Of a DNA stretch of 6,165 nt, positions 1 to 5,459 are shown piece after piece; position 1 is the first letter of the stretch, and every line of letters starts with the position of its first letter. The stretch spans positions 1 to 6,165 of the forward strand of contig JAFRQN010000270.1 of NCBI GenBank assembly GCA_017428585.1. Direction: 5' to 3'. The notes under the pieces were generated by a model. It saw only the letters and a list, made by a program, of their open reading frames with translations, was not told the DNA's origin and did not search any database. The position numbers and the translations under genes are program-made. The stretch is from Bacteroidota bacterium. GTDB taxonomy: Bacteria; Bacteroidota; Ignavibacteria; Kapaibacteriales; UBA2268.

Positions 1-415
1 CAACTACTTTTAAATTCAAATCAGTTGGTGTTGGATCTAAAGAATTAGTATATACATAGTCTATATCAATTGTACCCAAAGCATAGCCAAACCAAATTTC
101 TTCATTATATAATTCATTTCGTTGATTTACAAATGTTGTTGTATATGGCAACAATACCCATGTATTTACATTATTTTTGTAATATACCAATACAGCACCA
201 TTATCAATTGTAGAAATAGTAATGCTTGGTACATTTATACGAAGGTACCAATGATAATCCTCTGTTTTTATCCAATCATTTTTATTTATATTAAAATAAA
301 AGGATTCTGAGGTCATTTTAGGAGATGGCTCTACTGTTGTATAATAGGTATCTCCACAACTATTAAATGTAAATAACGATATAATAATTAGACCAAGCAA
401 ATATATTTTTTTCAT
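1..415 (-). CDS. Partial secreted lipoprotein, C-terminus off the left edge
   Basis: The reading frame starts at ATG 415-413 and stays open for 138 codons to the window edge. The first 20 residues are a lipoprotein signal peptide: MKK, a hydrophobic stretch rich in Leu and Ile, then FNSC with the lipidated Cys at residue 20. Lipid attachment and export to the envelope are therefore likely. The mature part is rich in Tyr, Asn and Thr. It contains a segment near residues 59-91 that includes IDNGAVLVYY and WVLLPYT. From memory this resembles the conserved C-terminal domain of many Bacteroidota lipoproteins, some with collagen-like repeats; no collagen-like Gly-x-x repeat is present here. In that family the domain ends soon after a KVV-type strand, so the gene probably ends shortly beyond the edge. 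No Shine-Dalgarno sequence is visible, and a strong hairpin ends 15 bases before the start codon. Function is unknown. Confidence 0.8.
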   Translation of the reverse strand, partial: MKKIYLLGLIIISLFTFNSCGDTYYTTVEPSPKMTSESFYFNINKNDWIKTEDYHWYLRINVPSITISTIDNGAVLVYYKNNVNTWVLLPYTTTFVNQRNELYNEEIWFGYALGTIDIDYVYTNSLDPTPTDLNLKVV

Positions 416-430
416 TGCGTTATTATAGAT

Positions 431-468
431 ATAAAATTAAGCAATACTAAAGTATTGCTTAATTTTAT
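431..468 (-). terminator. Perfect 17-bp hairpin between frr and the downstream lipoprotein gene
   Basis: Bases 431-447 pair perfectly with 452-468 around a 4-base loop (448-451). The outer part of the stem is an A-tract/T-tract, so each strand ends in a T-rich arm, as in intrinsic terminators that work in both directions. It lies 16 bases after the frr stop codon and so fits the end of the frr transcript. It also lies only 15 bases before the start codon of the next gene on the same strand, so it could instead act as an attenuator or leader structure for that gene. The T-tract is part of the stem rather than a separate run after it, which weakens the standard terminator reading. Confidence 0.7.
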
Positions 469-484
469 GAAAATGTTAAGGAAA

Positions 485-1045
485 TTATATTTCTGTTAAA
501 TCTTTTTCTTTTGCCGCTAAAGCAATATCAATTTCTTTAATGTAGTTATCTGTAAGTTTTTGAATTTCATCTTCTCCACGTTTTCTATCATCTTCAGAAA
601 TTTCTTTGCTTTTTTCTGCTTTTTTCAAATTTTCCATTTGATCGCGTCTAATATTTCTGATTGCAACTTTTCCTTCTTCACTTTGTTTTTTGCAGATTTT
701 AACAAATTCTTTTCTACGTTCTTCTGTTAATGGAGGAACAGGAATTCTTAGAATTTGCCCATCATTTTGAGGATTAAACCCCAAGCCTGCAGCTTGAATA
801 GCTTTATCTATTAATGGCAATACAGTTCTATCAAAAGGTTGTACTATTATTGTTCTTGCATCAGGTACAGAAATACCTGCAACTTGATTTATAGGTGTAG
901 GAGAACCATAATAATCAATTTTAACATCATCAAGTAAAGAAGCAGAAGCACGACCTGTACGAACTTTCTCTAACTGCGTTTTACAATGGTTAACTGCTTT
1001 GCCCATTAATTCTTTGCTTTTTTCTTGAATTTCTTTTACTGTCAT
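485..1045 (-). CDS. frr: Ribosome recycling factor
   Basis: This is ribosome recycling factor, which with EF-G splits the post-termination ribosome in the cytoplasm. The 186 residues match the usual family length (E. coli 185) and align without gaps at the hallmarks I recall. These are RTGRAS at 29-34, YYG-x-PTP at 45-51, the hinge and domain boundary PPLTEERR at 104-111, and NIRRD at 131-135. Arg133 corresponds to the functionally important Arg132 of E. coli. KEISEDD at 147-153 is also conserved. The start ATG at 1045-1043 gives the expected N-terminal helix of domain I. In many bacteria frr follows pyrH, but here it follows two envelope-protein genes, with 31 bases to the nearer one, so it is probably the third gene of that transcript. 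A strong hairpin follows the stop codon. Confidence 0.98.
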   Translation of the reverse strand: MTVKEIQEKSKELMGKAVNHCKTQLEKVRTGRASASLLDDVKIDYYGSPTPINQVAGISVPDARTIIVQPFDRTVLPLIDKAIQAAGLGFNPQNDGQILRIPVPPLTEERRKEFVKICKKQSEEGKVAIRNIRRDQMENLKKAEKSKEISEDDRKRGEDEIQKLTDNYIKEIDIALAAKEKDLTEI

Positions 1046-1076
1046 AATATTATATAAATTATATTATAATTATTAA

Positions 1077-2066
1077 TTATTTAATTTTTTTGTTCTTTAC
1101 AATTAATATAATAAGTCCAATTACTAAAGCTAAAATTATTAACAACCAAACTAAATTATCTAATAGAAATTGAACAAATGGACTATTAACATCGTTTCCT
1201 CTTCTTTCTATTTCTAATAAAAAGTCATTTAGTTCGTTTTCAATATTGTCAGCTTGTGATATGGCACAATCTACATTGCTGGATCTTAGTTTTGCAACTA
1301 ATTTATTACTTGCTTCTATATAATTTGTAATTTGATCTGTATGTTTGTGATTTTCAGCAAAATATACAGCGGCAGTATCCATAAATTCATTATCAGATCT
1401 CATTGATTGCAATGTGGTCATGAAATTTGTCTTTAATAAATTGGCTATAGAACACTGCATATCAGCTAAAGAATCAGTGATTGTTTTAGGAACATCCTGC
1501 ATTAAATCATTATCAATTATATCATCTGGGAAAAGAAGCAACATCTGAGCAACTAAGTTGCTGCTGTTTTGAAGTATTTCTTTTGTAGCAATGTTTTCAT
1601 CTTGTATTTTTTTATTAACTTGCTTAACTTTAGAAATTTGCTTTTTATATTGAGATATTTGGTAGTTTAAATCATCAATTAAAGCATATAATCTTACATT
1701 TTCTTCTGTAAGGCTGTCATTCTTCAATTCAGCTGCTTGTCTAAGAGTCGTTTCAGCGTCAAGTTCATCTAAAGTTTTTGACATATTTTGTAATTGTTCA
1801 AGATATGCATTATATTCTTTTACTTTAGTTGCCGCTTCTGATTTTATTTGCAAACATAAACGCTTATTAGCTTCACCATATTTTGTTGGTTCTAACGCCA
1901 TTGCAGAATTTAATGCTTGTAAATCAACATTAGTAATTTTCTCAACATTCTTTGTTAGAATAGGACGAATCTTAGCTAAATACTCTTGAAATGCTTCTTC
2001 TGATTGTGCGAATAAGAAAATACTGCAAGTTAAAAAATATATAGTAAATAGTAAAAATTTTTTCAT
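1077..2066 (-). CDS. Membrane-anchored periplasmic coiled-coil protein of unknown function
   Basis: I do not recognise this 329-residue protein. Its architecture is clear. Residues 1-20 are a signal peptide (MKK, hydrophobic core, FLFA before Gln21). Residues 25-80 are predicted mostly helical. Residues about 80-165 are rich in Glu, Lys, Gln and Leu with heptad-like spacing, suggesting a coiled coil. Residues 165-295 are again helical, with acidic and Asn-rich patches. Residues about 303-323 form one hydrophobic transmembrane segment, followed by the basic tail KNKKIK. The basic tail after the membrane segment fits a type I topology: periplasmic coiled-coil body, cytoplasmic C-terminus. No enzymatic motif is visible. 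The start is supported by AGGAG on the minus strand, 7 bases before the ATG and inside the last codons of the upstream lipoprotein gene. With a gap of 2 bases, the two are probably translationally coupled and may work together in the envelope. Confidence 0.85.
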   Translation of the reverse strand: MKKFLLFTIYFLTCSIFLFAQSEEAFQEYLAKIRPILTKNVEKITNVDLQALNSAMALEPTKYGEANKRLCLQIKSEAATKVKEYNAYLEQLQNMSKTLDELDAETTLRQAAELKNDSLTEENVRLYALIDDLNYQISQYKKQISKVKQVNKKIQDENIATKEILQNSSNLVAQMLLLFPDDIIDNDLMQDVPKTITDSLADMQCSIANLLKTNFMTTLQSMRSDNEFMDTAAVYFAENHKHTDQITNYIEASNKLVAKLRSSNVDCAISQADNIENELNDFLLEIERRGNDVNSPFVQFLLDNLVWLLIILALVIGLIILIVKNKKIK

Positions 2067-2068
2067 AG

Positions 2069-2578
2069 TTATTCTCCTGCTTTTGTTGTACTAATTAATT
2101 CCCATTTTTTATTGTCAATGTTGAATAAAAATTTATATCCGTTGTTTTGGTCACGCATTAATAAATTTTTATTGCTTATTTCAAATACAGGCGGCATAGA
2201 TAGGTTATCAGCAGGGAATTTAAAGCCTTTTATTTTAGCTTGATTATCTGTTGGTGTTAACATCCATAAATTCTTAAAACCATAACCCGTTACAAAATAA
2301 CGTCCACGTATTTTGGCTATAGTCAAATCTATGCCATCGCGTGGAATTATGCCTTCACCTTCTAAAATTTTGTCCATAGTAATTTTTTCACCTGTTTCAC
2401 TCAAAAGAGCAATGCAATGTCCATTTACCATGGCTGTTGTTGGACATTCATGGTTGTTGCATAATAATCTTTGTGAATTGATACAGGTTAAACAAGTTTG
2501 GTCAAAATCAATTTTAGTCGCACACGATGAAAAAATGAATGCAATTAGTATAGCAATTAAGCCTAAATAATTTTTCAT
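2069..2578 (-). CDS. Small cysteine-rich lipoprotein of unknown function
   Basis: This 169-residue protein begins with a lipoprotein signal peptide: MKN, a hydrophobic core, and the lipobox FSSC with Cys19 as the lipidated residue. The mature N-terminus has a compact Cys cluster: Cys29, Cys32, Cys40, Cys45 and Cys55. This includes a CxxC and a CxxxxC, with His43 and His54 nearby. They could form disulfides in the periplasm or bind a metal. The remainder (about 60-169) has alternating short hydrophobic segments suggesting a small beta-rich domain. It contains RYFVTGYGFKNLWMLTP and ends in a strand-like segment with KWELIS. I recognise no family. GAGG lies 5 bases before the ATG on the minus strand (2584-2587). 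It is the first gene of the probable three-gene transcript with the coiled-coil protein and frr. Confidence 0.85.
   Translation of the reverse strand: MKNYLGLIAILIAFIFSSCATKIDFDQTCLTCINSQRLLCNNHECPTTAMVNGHCIALLSETGEKITMDKILEGEGIIPRDGIDLTIAKIRGRYFVTGYGFKNLWMLTPTDNQAKIKGFKFPADNLSMPPVFEISNKNLLMRDQNNGYKFLFNIDNKKWELISTTKAGE
2074..2078 (-). promoter_or_regulatory. Shine-Dalgarno site inside the upstream gene
   Basis: On the minus strand these bases read AGGAG, 7 bases before the ATG of the coiled-coil protein gene. They sit within the last sense codons (Ala-Gly-Glu) of the lipoprotein gene. A ribosome terminating on the lipoprotein gene would thus be at the start site of the next one, which supports both the start choice and translational coupling. 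Confidence 0.7.
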
Positions 2579-2776
2579 TATTACCTCGTTAAATTATTTA
2601 TAAATTATTATATTCTTTTTTTTAATTTTAAGTTAAATAGTTTAAATATTTACAATACTTCCATTCTATGTAATTTCTAAAATAAACAAAAATTATGAAA
2701 TATCATAATAATTTTAACTTTTAATTTGAATATTATTAAATTCTCTAAAAATATATAAAAACTTGTAAAAATTTAG

Positions 2777-2784
2777 TATATTTG
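2777..2784 (+). promoter_or_regulatory. Candidate -7 box of a Bacteroidota-type promoter
   Basis: TATATTTG matches the TAnnTTTG -7 element of Bacteroides and Flavobacterium primary sigma factor promoters. The expected TTG element 17-23 bases upstream is missing; the nearest TTG (2763-2765) is only 11 bases away. If used, transcription would start near 2790 and give a leader of about 100 bases before the deoxyhypusine-synthase-like gene. Confidence 0.45.
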
Positions 2785-2802
2785 TAATTCTAAAAAAGAC
2801 TA

Positions 2803-2834
2803 TAATTTTAATTAAAAAATCTTAATTAAAATTA
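2803..2834 (+). repeat. 13-bp perfect inverted repeat in the presumed leader
   Basis: Bases 2803-2815 are the exact reverse complement of 2822-2834, around a 6-base loop. The stem consists only of A-T pairs, so an RNA hairpin would be weak and the symmetry could equally be a protein-binding site. It lies just after the candidate transcription start and 59 bases before the start codon at 2894. Confidence 0.6.
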
Positions 2835-2893
2835 GGGTTGAAATCTAAAAATGTTGTTTTTTATTAATTTATTTTCATTATATAGGATCAGAA

Positions 2894-3931
2894 ATGCTAG
2901 AAAAAAAAGATTATCTTAATCCAGAAAAATTAGTAGAACACATTGATATAAAGAAATATAATGTTGTTCCTTTAGTTGATGCAATGGGCAAAATGGCTTT
3001 TCAGGCAAGAACATTAAGCCGTGCTGCTAATATTTATTCAAATATGTTAGCTGATAAAGAATGTTCTATATATTTAACTATTGCAGGATCTTTATTTAGT
3101 GCAGGATTAAAACATGTTGTTGTTGATATGATACGCAATAATATGGTTGATGCTATTATTTCAAATGGTGCAAATATTGTTGATCAAGATTTTTTTGAAG
3201 CTCTTGGTTATAGACATTATCAAGGAACACAATTTGTTGATGATAATGCATTGCGTGAATTAATGATAGACAGAATTTATGATACTTATATTGATGAAGA
3301 TGAATTAAGAGTTTGTGATATGACTGTGGCTGAGATAGCAAATTCTTTGGAAGCTCGTCCATATAGTTCAAGAGAATTTATAGAAGAAATGGGGAAGTAT
3401 TTAGTAGAGCATGATCTTGGAAAAGATTCTGTTATAAGAAATGCGTATGAAAAACGTGTTCCGATTTTCTGTCCAGCATTCTCTGATTGTAGTGCAGGCT
3501 TTGGATTAGTACACCATCAATATGAAAAAAATAGTAAAAATTGTGTATCAATAGATTCTGCAAAAGATTTTCTTGAACTAACAAAAACAAAAATTCATAA
3601 TCCAGTAAGTGGTGTATTTATGTTAGGCGGCGGTGTTCCTAAAAACTTTACTCAAGATATCGTTGTTGCATGTGAAGTTCTTGGAAAAGATGTTGATATG
3701 CATAAATATGCTGTACAAATTACTGTTGCTGATGAACGAGATGGAGCTTTATCTGGTTCTACATTAAAAGAAGCTAATTCTTGGGGAAAAGTTGAAACTA
3801 CTTCAGAACAAATGGTTTTCTGTGAAGCAACAGTTGCTTTACCACTTATAGCAGGCTATGGATATCACTCAAATAATTGGAAAAACAGAGAAGCTAAAAA
3901 GTTTTCTGATTTCCTAAATAAAGATAATTAA
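2894..3931 (+). CDS. Deoxyhypusine-synthase-like enzyme, probable polyamine synthase
   Basis: This 345-residue protein belongs to the deoxyhypusine synthase fold family, NAD-dependent enzymes that transfer the aminobutyl group of spermidine. Visible signatures are AGSLFSAG (64-71) and NNMVDAIISNGAN (82-94) of the NAD site, CPAFSDCSAG (193-202), GGGVPKNF (245-252), and the active-site loop with EANSWGK (293-299). Lys299 aligns with the catalytic Lys329 of the human enzyme, and Glu293 and Trp297 with human Glu323 and Trp327. Two substrate-site positions differ from true deoxyhypusine synthase: human His288 is Asn251 here and human Asp316 is Leu286. Bacteria lack eIF5A, the normal acceptor, and several bacterial homologues make homospermidine or related polyamines. 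That role is likely here but not shown. AGGA 6 bases upstream supports the start. gcvT follows after 32 bases, probably on the same transcript. Confidence 0.92.
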   Translation: MLEKKDYLNPEKLVEHIDIKKYNVVPLVDAMGKMAFQARTLSRAANIYSNMLADKECSIYLTIAGSLFSAGLKHVVVDMIRNNMVDAIISNGANIVDQDFFEALGYRHYQGTQFVDDNALRELMIDRIYDTYIDEDELRVCDMTVAEIANSLEARPYSSREFIEEMGKYLVEHDLGKDSVIRNAYEKRVPIFCPAFSDCSAGFGLVHHQYEKNSKNCVSIDSAKDFLELTKTKIHNPVSGVFMLGGGVPKNFTQDIVVACEVLGKDVDMHKYAVQITVADERDGALSGSTLKEANSWGKVETTSEQMVFCEATVALPLIAGYGYHSNNWKNREAKKFSDFLNKDN

Positions 3932-3963
3932 TATTTAAAAATTTAATATATAAGGATTTTATA

Positions 3964-5052
3964 ATGAAAATAACACGTTTTAATGAAATTCATAAAGCTC
4001 TCGGAGCAAAAATGGTGGAATTTGCTGGATTTGAAATGCCAATCCAATATCCTAATGGAATTATTCACGAACATCATGTAGTTAGAGAAAAAGTTGGTGT
4101 TTTTGATGTTTCTCACATGGGAGAATTCGAAGTTAGAGGTGCAGATTCACTTAAATTTTTACAATATTTAACACTTAATGATGTTGCTAAGTTAAATAAA
4201 GGTAATATTCAATACTCTGCAATGTGTTTTGAAGATGGTGGAATTGTAGATGATTTCCTTGTTTATAACTTAGGCGATTATTATATGTTAATAGTCAATG
4301 GTGCAAATATTGACAAAGATTGGAATTGGGTAAATAAAGTTGCTAAAGACTTTAATGTTACTTTGTCAAATGTATCAGATGATTACAATTTGCTTGCTGT
4401 TCAAGGTCCTAATTCTTTGAAAGTTATACAAAAACTTACATCTAATAAATTGGATGGTATAGAATACTATAATTTTGAATTAGGTAAAGTTGCAGATATT
4501 GATACTATTATCTCAAGAACAGGATATACAGGCGAGCTTGGTTTTGAACTTTATTTCAAAGGTGATGAAGCTGTTGCAAAGAAAATGTGGGATAGCTTGT
4601 TCGAGGCTGGCAAAGAATTTGGTATCGAACCAACTGGTTTAGGTGCAAGAGATACTTTAAGAATGGAAAAAGGCTATTGTTTATATGGAAATGATATTGA
4701 TGCAACAACAAATCCTATAGAAGCAGGTCTTGGTTGGATTACAAAATTTAAGAAAGGTCCTTTCGTTGCAAGTGAATTATTAGCTAAAGTAAAAGAAGAA
4801 GGTCCTTCAAGAAAATTAGTAGGTATTTTATCAGATGCTGAAAAATTTATTCCAAGACATGGATATAAATTATTCTGCAATGATAAACAAATTGGTTTTG
4901 TTACAAGCGGTAATATTTCTCCAACATTAAATAAACCAATTGCTATTGGTTATGTTGCTTCAGAATTTAAGGAACCAGGCAGTAAAATTCAAATAGAAGC
5001 AAGAGGAAAATTATTCCCTGCAACTGTAACAAAAATGCCTTTTTTAGCATAA
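3964..5052 (+). CDS. gcvT: Glycine cleavage system T protein (aminomethyltransferase)
   Basis: GcvT transfers the methylene carbon from aminomethyl-lipoyl H protein to tetrahydrofolate, releasing ammonia and forming 5,10-methylene-THF in the cytoplasm. The 362 residues are the usual full length. The folate-binding N-terminal part (about 7-258) shows FAGFEMP (20-26), FDVSHMGE (47-54), GGIVDD (92-97, containing the catalytic Asp), RTGYTGELGFELY (185-197) and GARDTLRMEKGYCLYGNDI (227-245). The C-terminal barrel (about 282-360) shows KLVGI and GFVTSGNISPTL. AAGGA 7 bases before the ATG supports the start. The other glycine-cleavage genes (gcvH, gcvP) are not in the window. The gene follows the deoxyhypusine-synthase-like gene after 32 bases with no intervening promoter or terminator that I can see. 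Confidence 0.97.
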   Translation: MKITRFNEIHKALGAKMVEFAGFEMPIQYPNGIIHEHHVVREKVGVFDVSHMGEFEVRGADSLKFLQYLTLNDVAKLNKGNIQYSAMCFEDGGIVDDFLVYNLGDYYMLIVNGANIDKDWNWVNKVAKDFNVTLSNVSDDYNLLAVQGPNSLKVIQKLTSNKLDGIEYYNFELGKVADIDTIISRTGYTGELGFELYFKGDEAVAKKMWDSLFEAGKEFGIEPTGLGARDTLRMEKGYCLYGNDIDATTNPIEAGLGWITKFKKGPFVASELLAKVKEEGPSRKLVGILSDAEKFIPRHGYKLFCNDKQIGFVTSGNISPTLNKPIAIGYVASEFKEPGSKIQIEARGKLFPATVTKMPFLA

Positions 5053-5066
5053 TGTAATTTTAATGT

Positions 5067-5093
5067 ATATTTTGATTCGAAATATTATTTTTT
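5067..5093 (+). terminator. Weak terminator-like hairpin after gcvT
   Basis: Bases 5067-5074 pair with 5078-5085 (8 bp including one U-G wobble) around a 3-base loop. They are followed by TA and six Ts. The stem is A+T-rich and weak. It lies 14 bases after the gcvT stop codon and overlaps the upstream element of the promoter candidate for the next gene. Confidence 0.35.
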
Positions 5094-5103
5094 ATTATTT
5101 TTG
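5071..5103 (+). promoter_or_regulatory. Candidate Bacteroidota-type promoter for the zinc-ribbon/hslV pair
   Basis: TTTG at 5071-5074, a 21-base spacer, and TATTTTTG at 5096-5103 fit the Bacteroidota pattern of a -33 TTTG and a -7 TAnnTTTG. Transcription would start near 5109 and leave a short leader of about 33 bases before the ATG at 5142, which has AGGGG 6 bases upstream. This is the best promoter match I found in the window. Confidence 0.6.
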
Positions 5104-5141
5104 ATATTAAATATAAAATATGTTTTTACAAGGGGAATAGT

Positions 5142-5441
5142 ATGCCTATATATGAATACAAATGTGAAAAAACAGGAAATATTTATGAAGTTAAGCAAGG
5201 AATAAATGATCTCCCACTTACTCATTGTACTTTAGAGAATTGTGAATGTAAAGGAACAAGCAAAGTTCATAGAATTATTAGTAAAAATATTGGGTTAGTA
5301 TTTAATGGTTCTGGTTTTTATCAAACTGATTATGTACATACTCATACAAGTTTTCCTGGCGGAAATAGAATTAAACATGAACATCCTGATAATTGTGAGT
5401 GTTGTAAAGCTAATAATATTTGTTCAAATAGTGATAAATAA
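5142..5441 (+). CDS. FmdB-like small zinc-ribbon protein with altered cysteines
   Basis: The 99 residues start MPIYEYKC, the hallmark of the FmdB family of small putative zinc-ribbon proteins, and keep its later features: LPLTHC (24-29), VHRIIS (42-47) and GSGFYQTDY (56-64). Family members usually have two CxxC knuckles. Here the first is CEKT, with Thr11 where the second Cys is expected. The second is replaced by Cys29, Cys34 and Cys36. A C-terminal tail adds His79, His81, Cys85, Cys87, Cys88 and Cys94, together with His66 and His68, so metal binding may be rearranged. The biochemical role of the family is unclear; 'regulatory protein' labels come from FmdB of methylotrophs. AGGGG 6 bases upstream supports the start. 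hslV follows after 18 bases, probably co-transcribed. Confidence 0.85.
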   Translation: MPIYEYKCEKTGNIYEVKQGINDLPLTHCTLENCECKGTSKVHRIISKNIGLVFNGSGFYQTDYVHTHTSFPGGNRIKHEHPDNCECCKANNICSNSDK

Positions 5442-5459
5442 ATATATAATATAAAGATT

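Larger units (their letters stand above)
2579..2893. other. Divergent intergenic region, very A+T-rich
   Basis: This 315-base stretch separates the leftward envelope/frr genes from the rightward deoxyhypusine-synthase-like/gcvT genes, so it should hold promoters for both. No open frame of note was seen. Rightward, TATATTTG at 2777-2784 is an exact TAnnTTTG box. Leftward, the best candidate is a TAATTTTTG (2687-2695 on the minus strand), which has one extra spacer base compared with the consensus, so the leftward promoter is unresolved. Other structure includes an 18-base dyad at 2692-2709 (ATTATGA, 4 bases, TCATAAT), a 13-bp inverted repeat at 2803-2834, and TCTAAAA at 2676, 2744, 2789 and 2844. 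Confidence 0.7.

Noticed and set aside
122..310. Plus-strand open frame of 62 codons
   Set aside because: It lies antisense to the partial lipoprotein gene, which has a clear signal peptide and lipobox; the plus-strand product is Ile/Tyr/Cys-rich and looks like a shadow.
2313..2570. Plus-strand open frame of 85 codons
   Set aside because: It is entirely antisense to the Cys-rich lipoprotein gene, with no recognisable domain or convincing ribosome site.
2785..2893. Possible glycine riboswitch or other known riboswitch in the leader before the gcvT transcript
   Set aside because: The leader is nearly all A and T and lacks the G-rich conserved cores of glycine aptamers or other known classes; only a simple inverted repeat is seen.
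2851..2893. Upstream ATG at 2851 as an alternative start of the deoxyhypusine-synthase-like gene
   Set aside because: It is out of frame with the gene, and the ATG at 2894 has a well-placed AGGA.
3156..3371. Minus-strand open frame of 71 codons
   Set aside because: It is antisense inside the deoxyhypusine-synthase-like gene; its His/Gln/Tyr-rich composition is typical of a shadow of A+T-rich coding sequence.
4674..4880. Minus-strand open frame of 68 codons
   Set aside because: It is antisense inside gcvT, whose family motifs account for this region.
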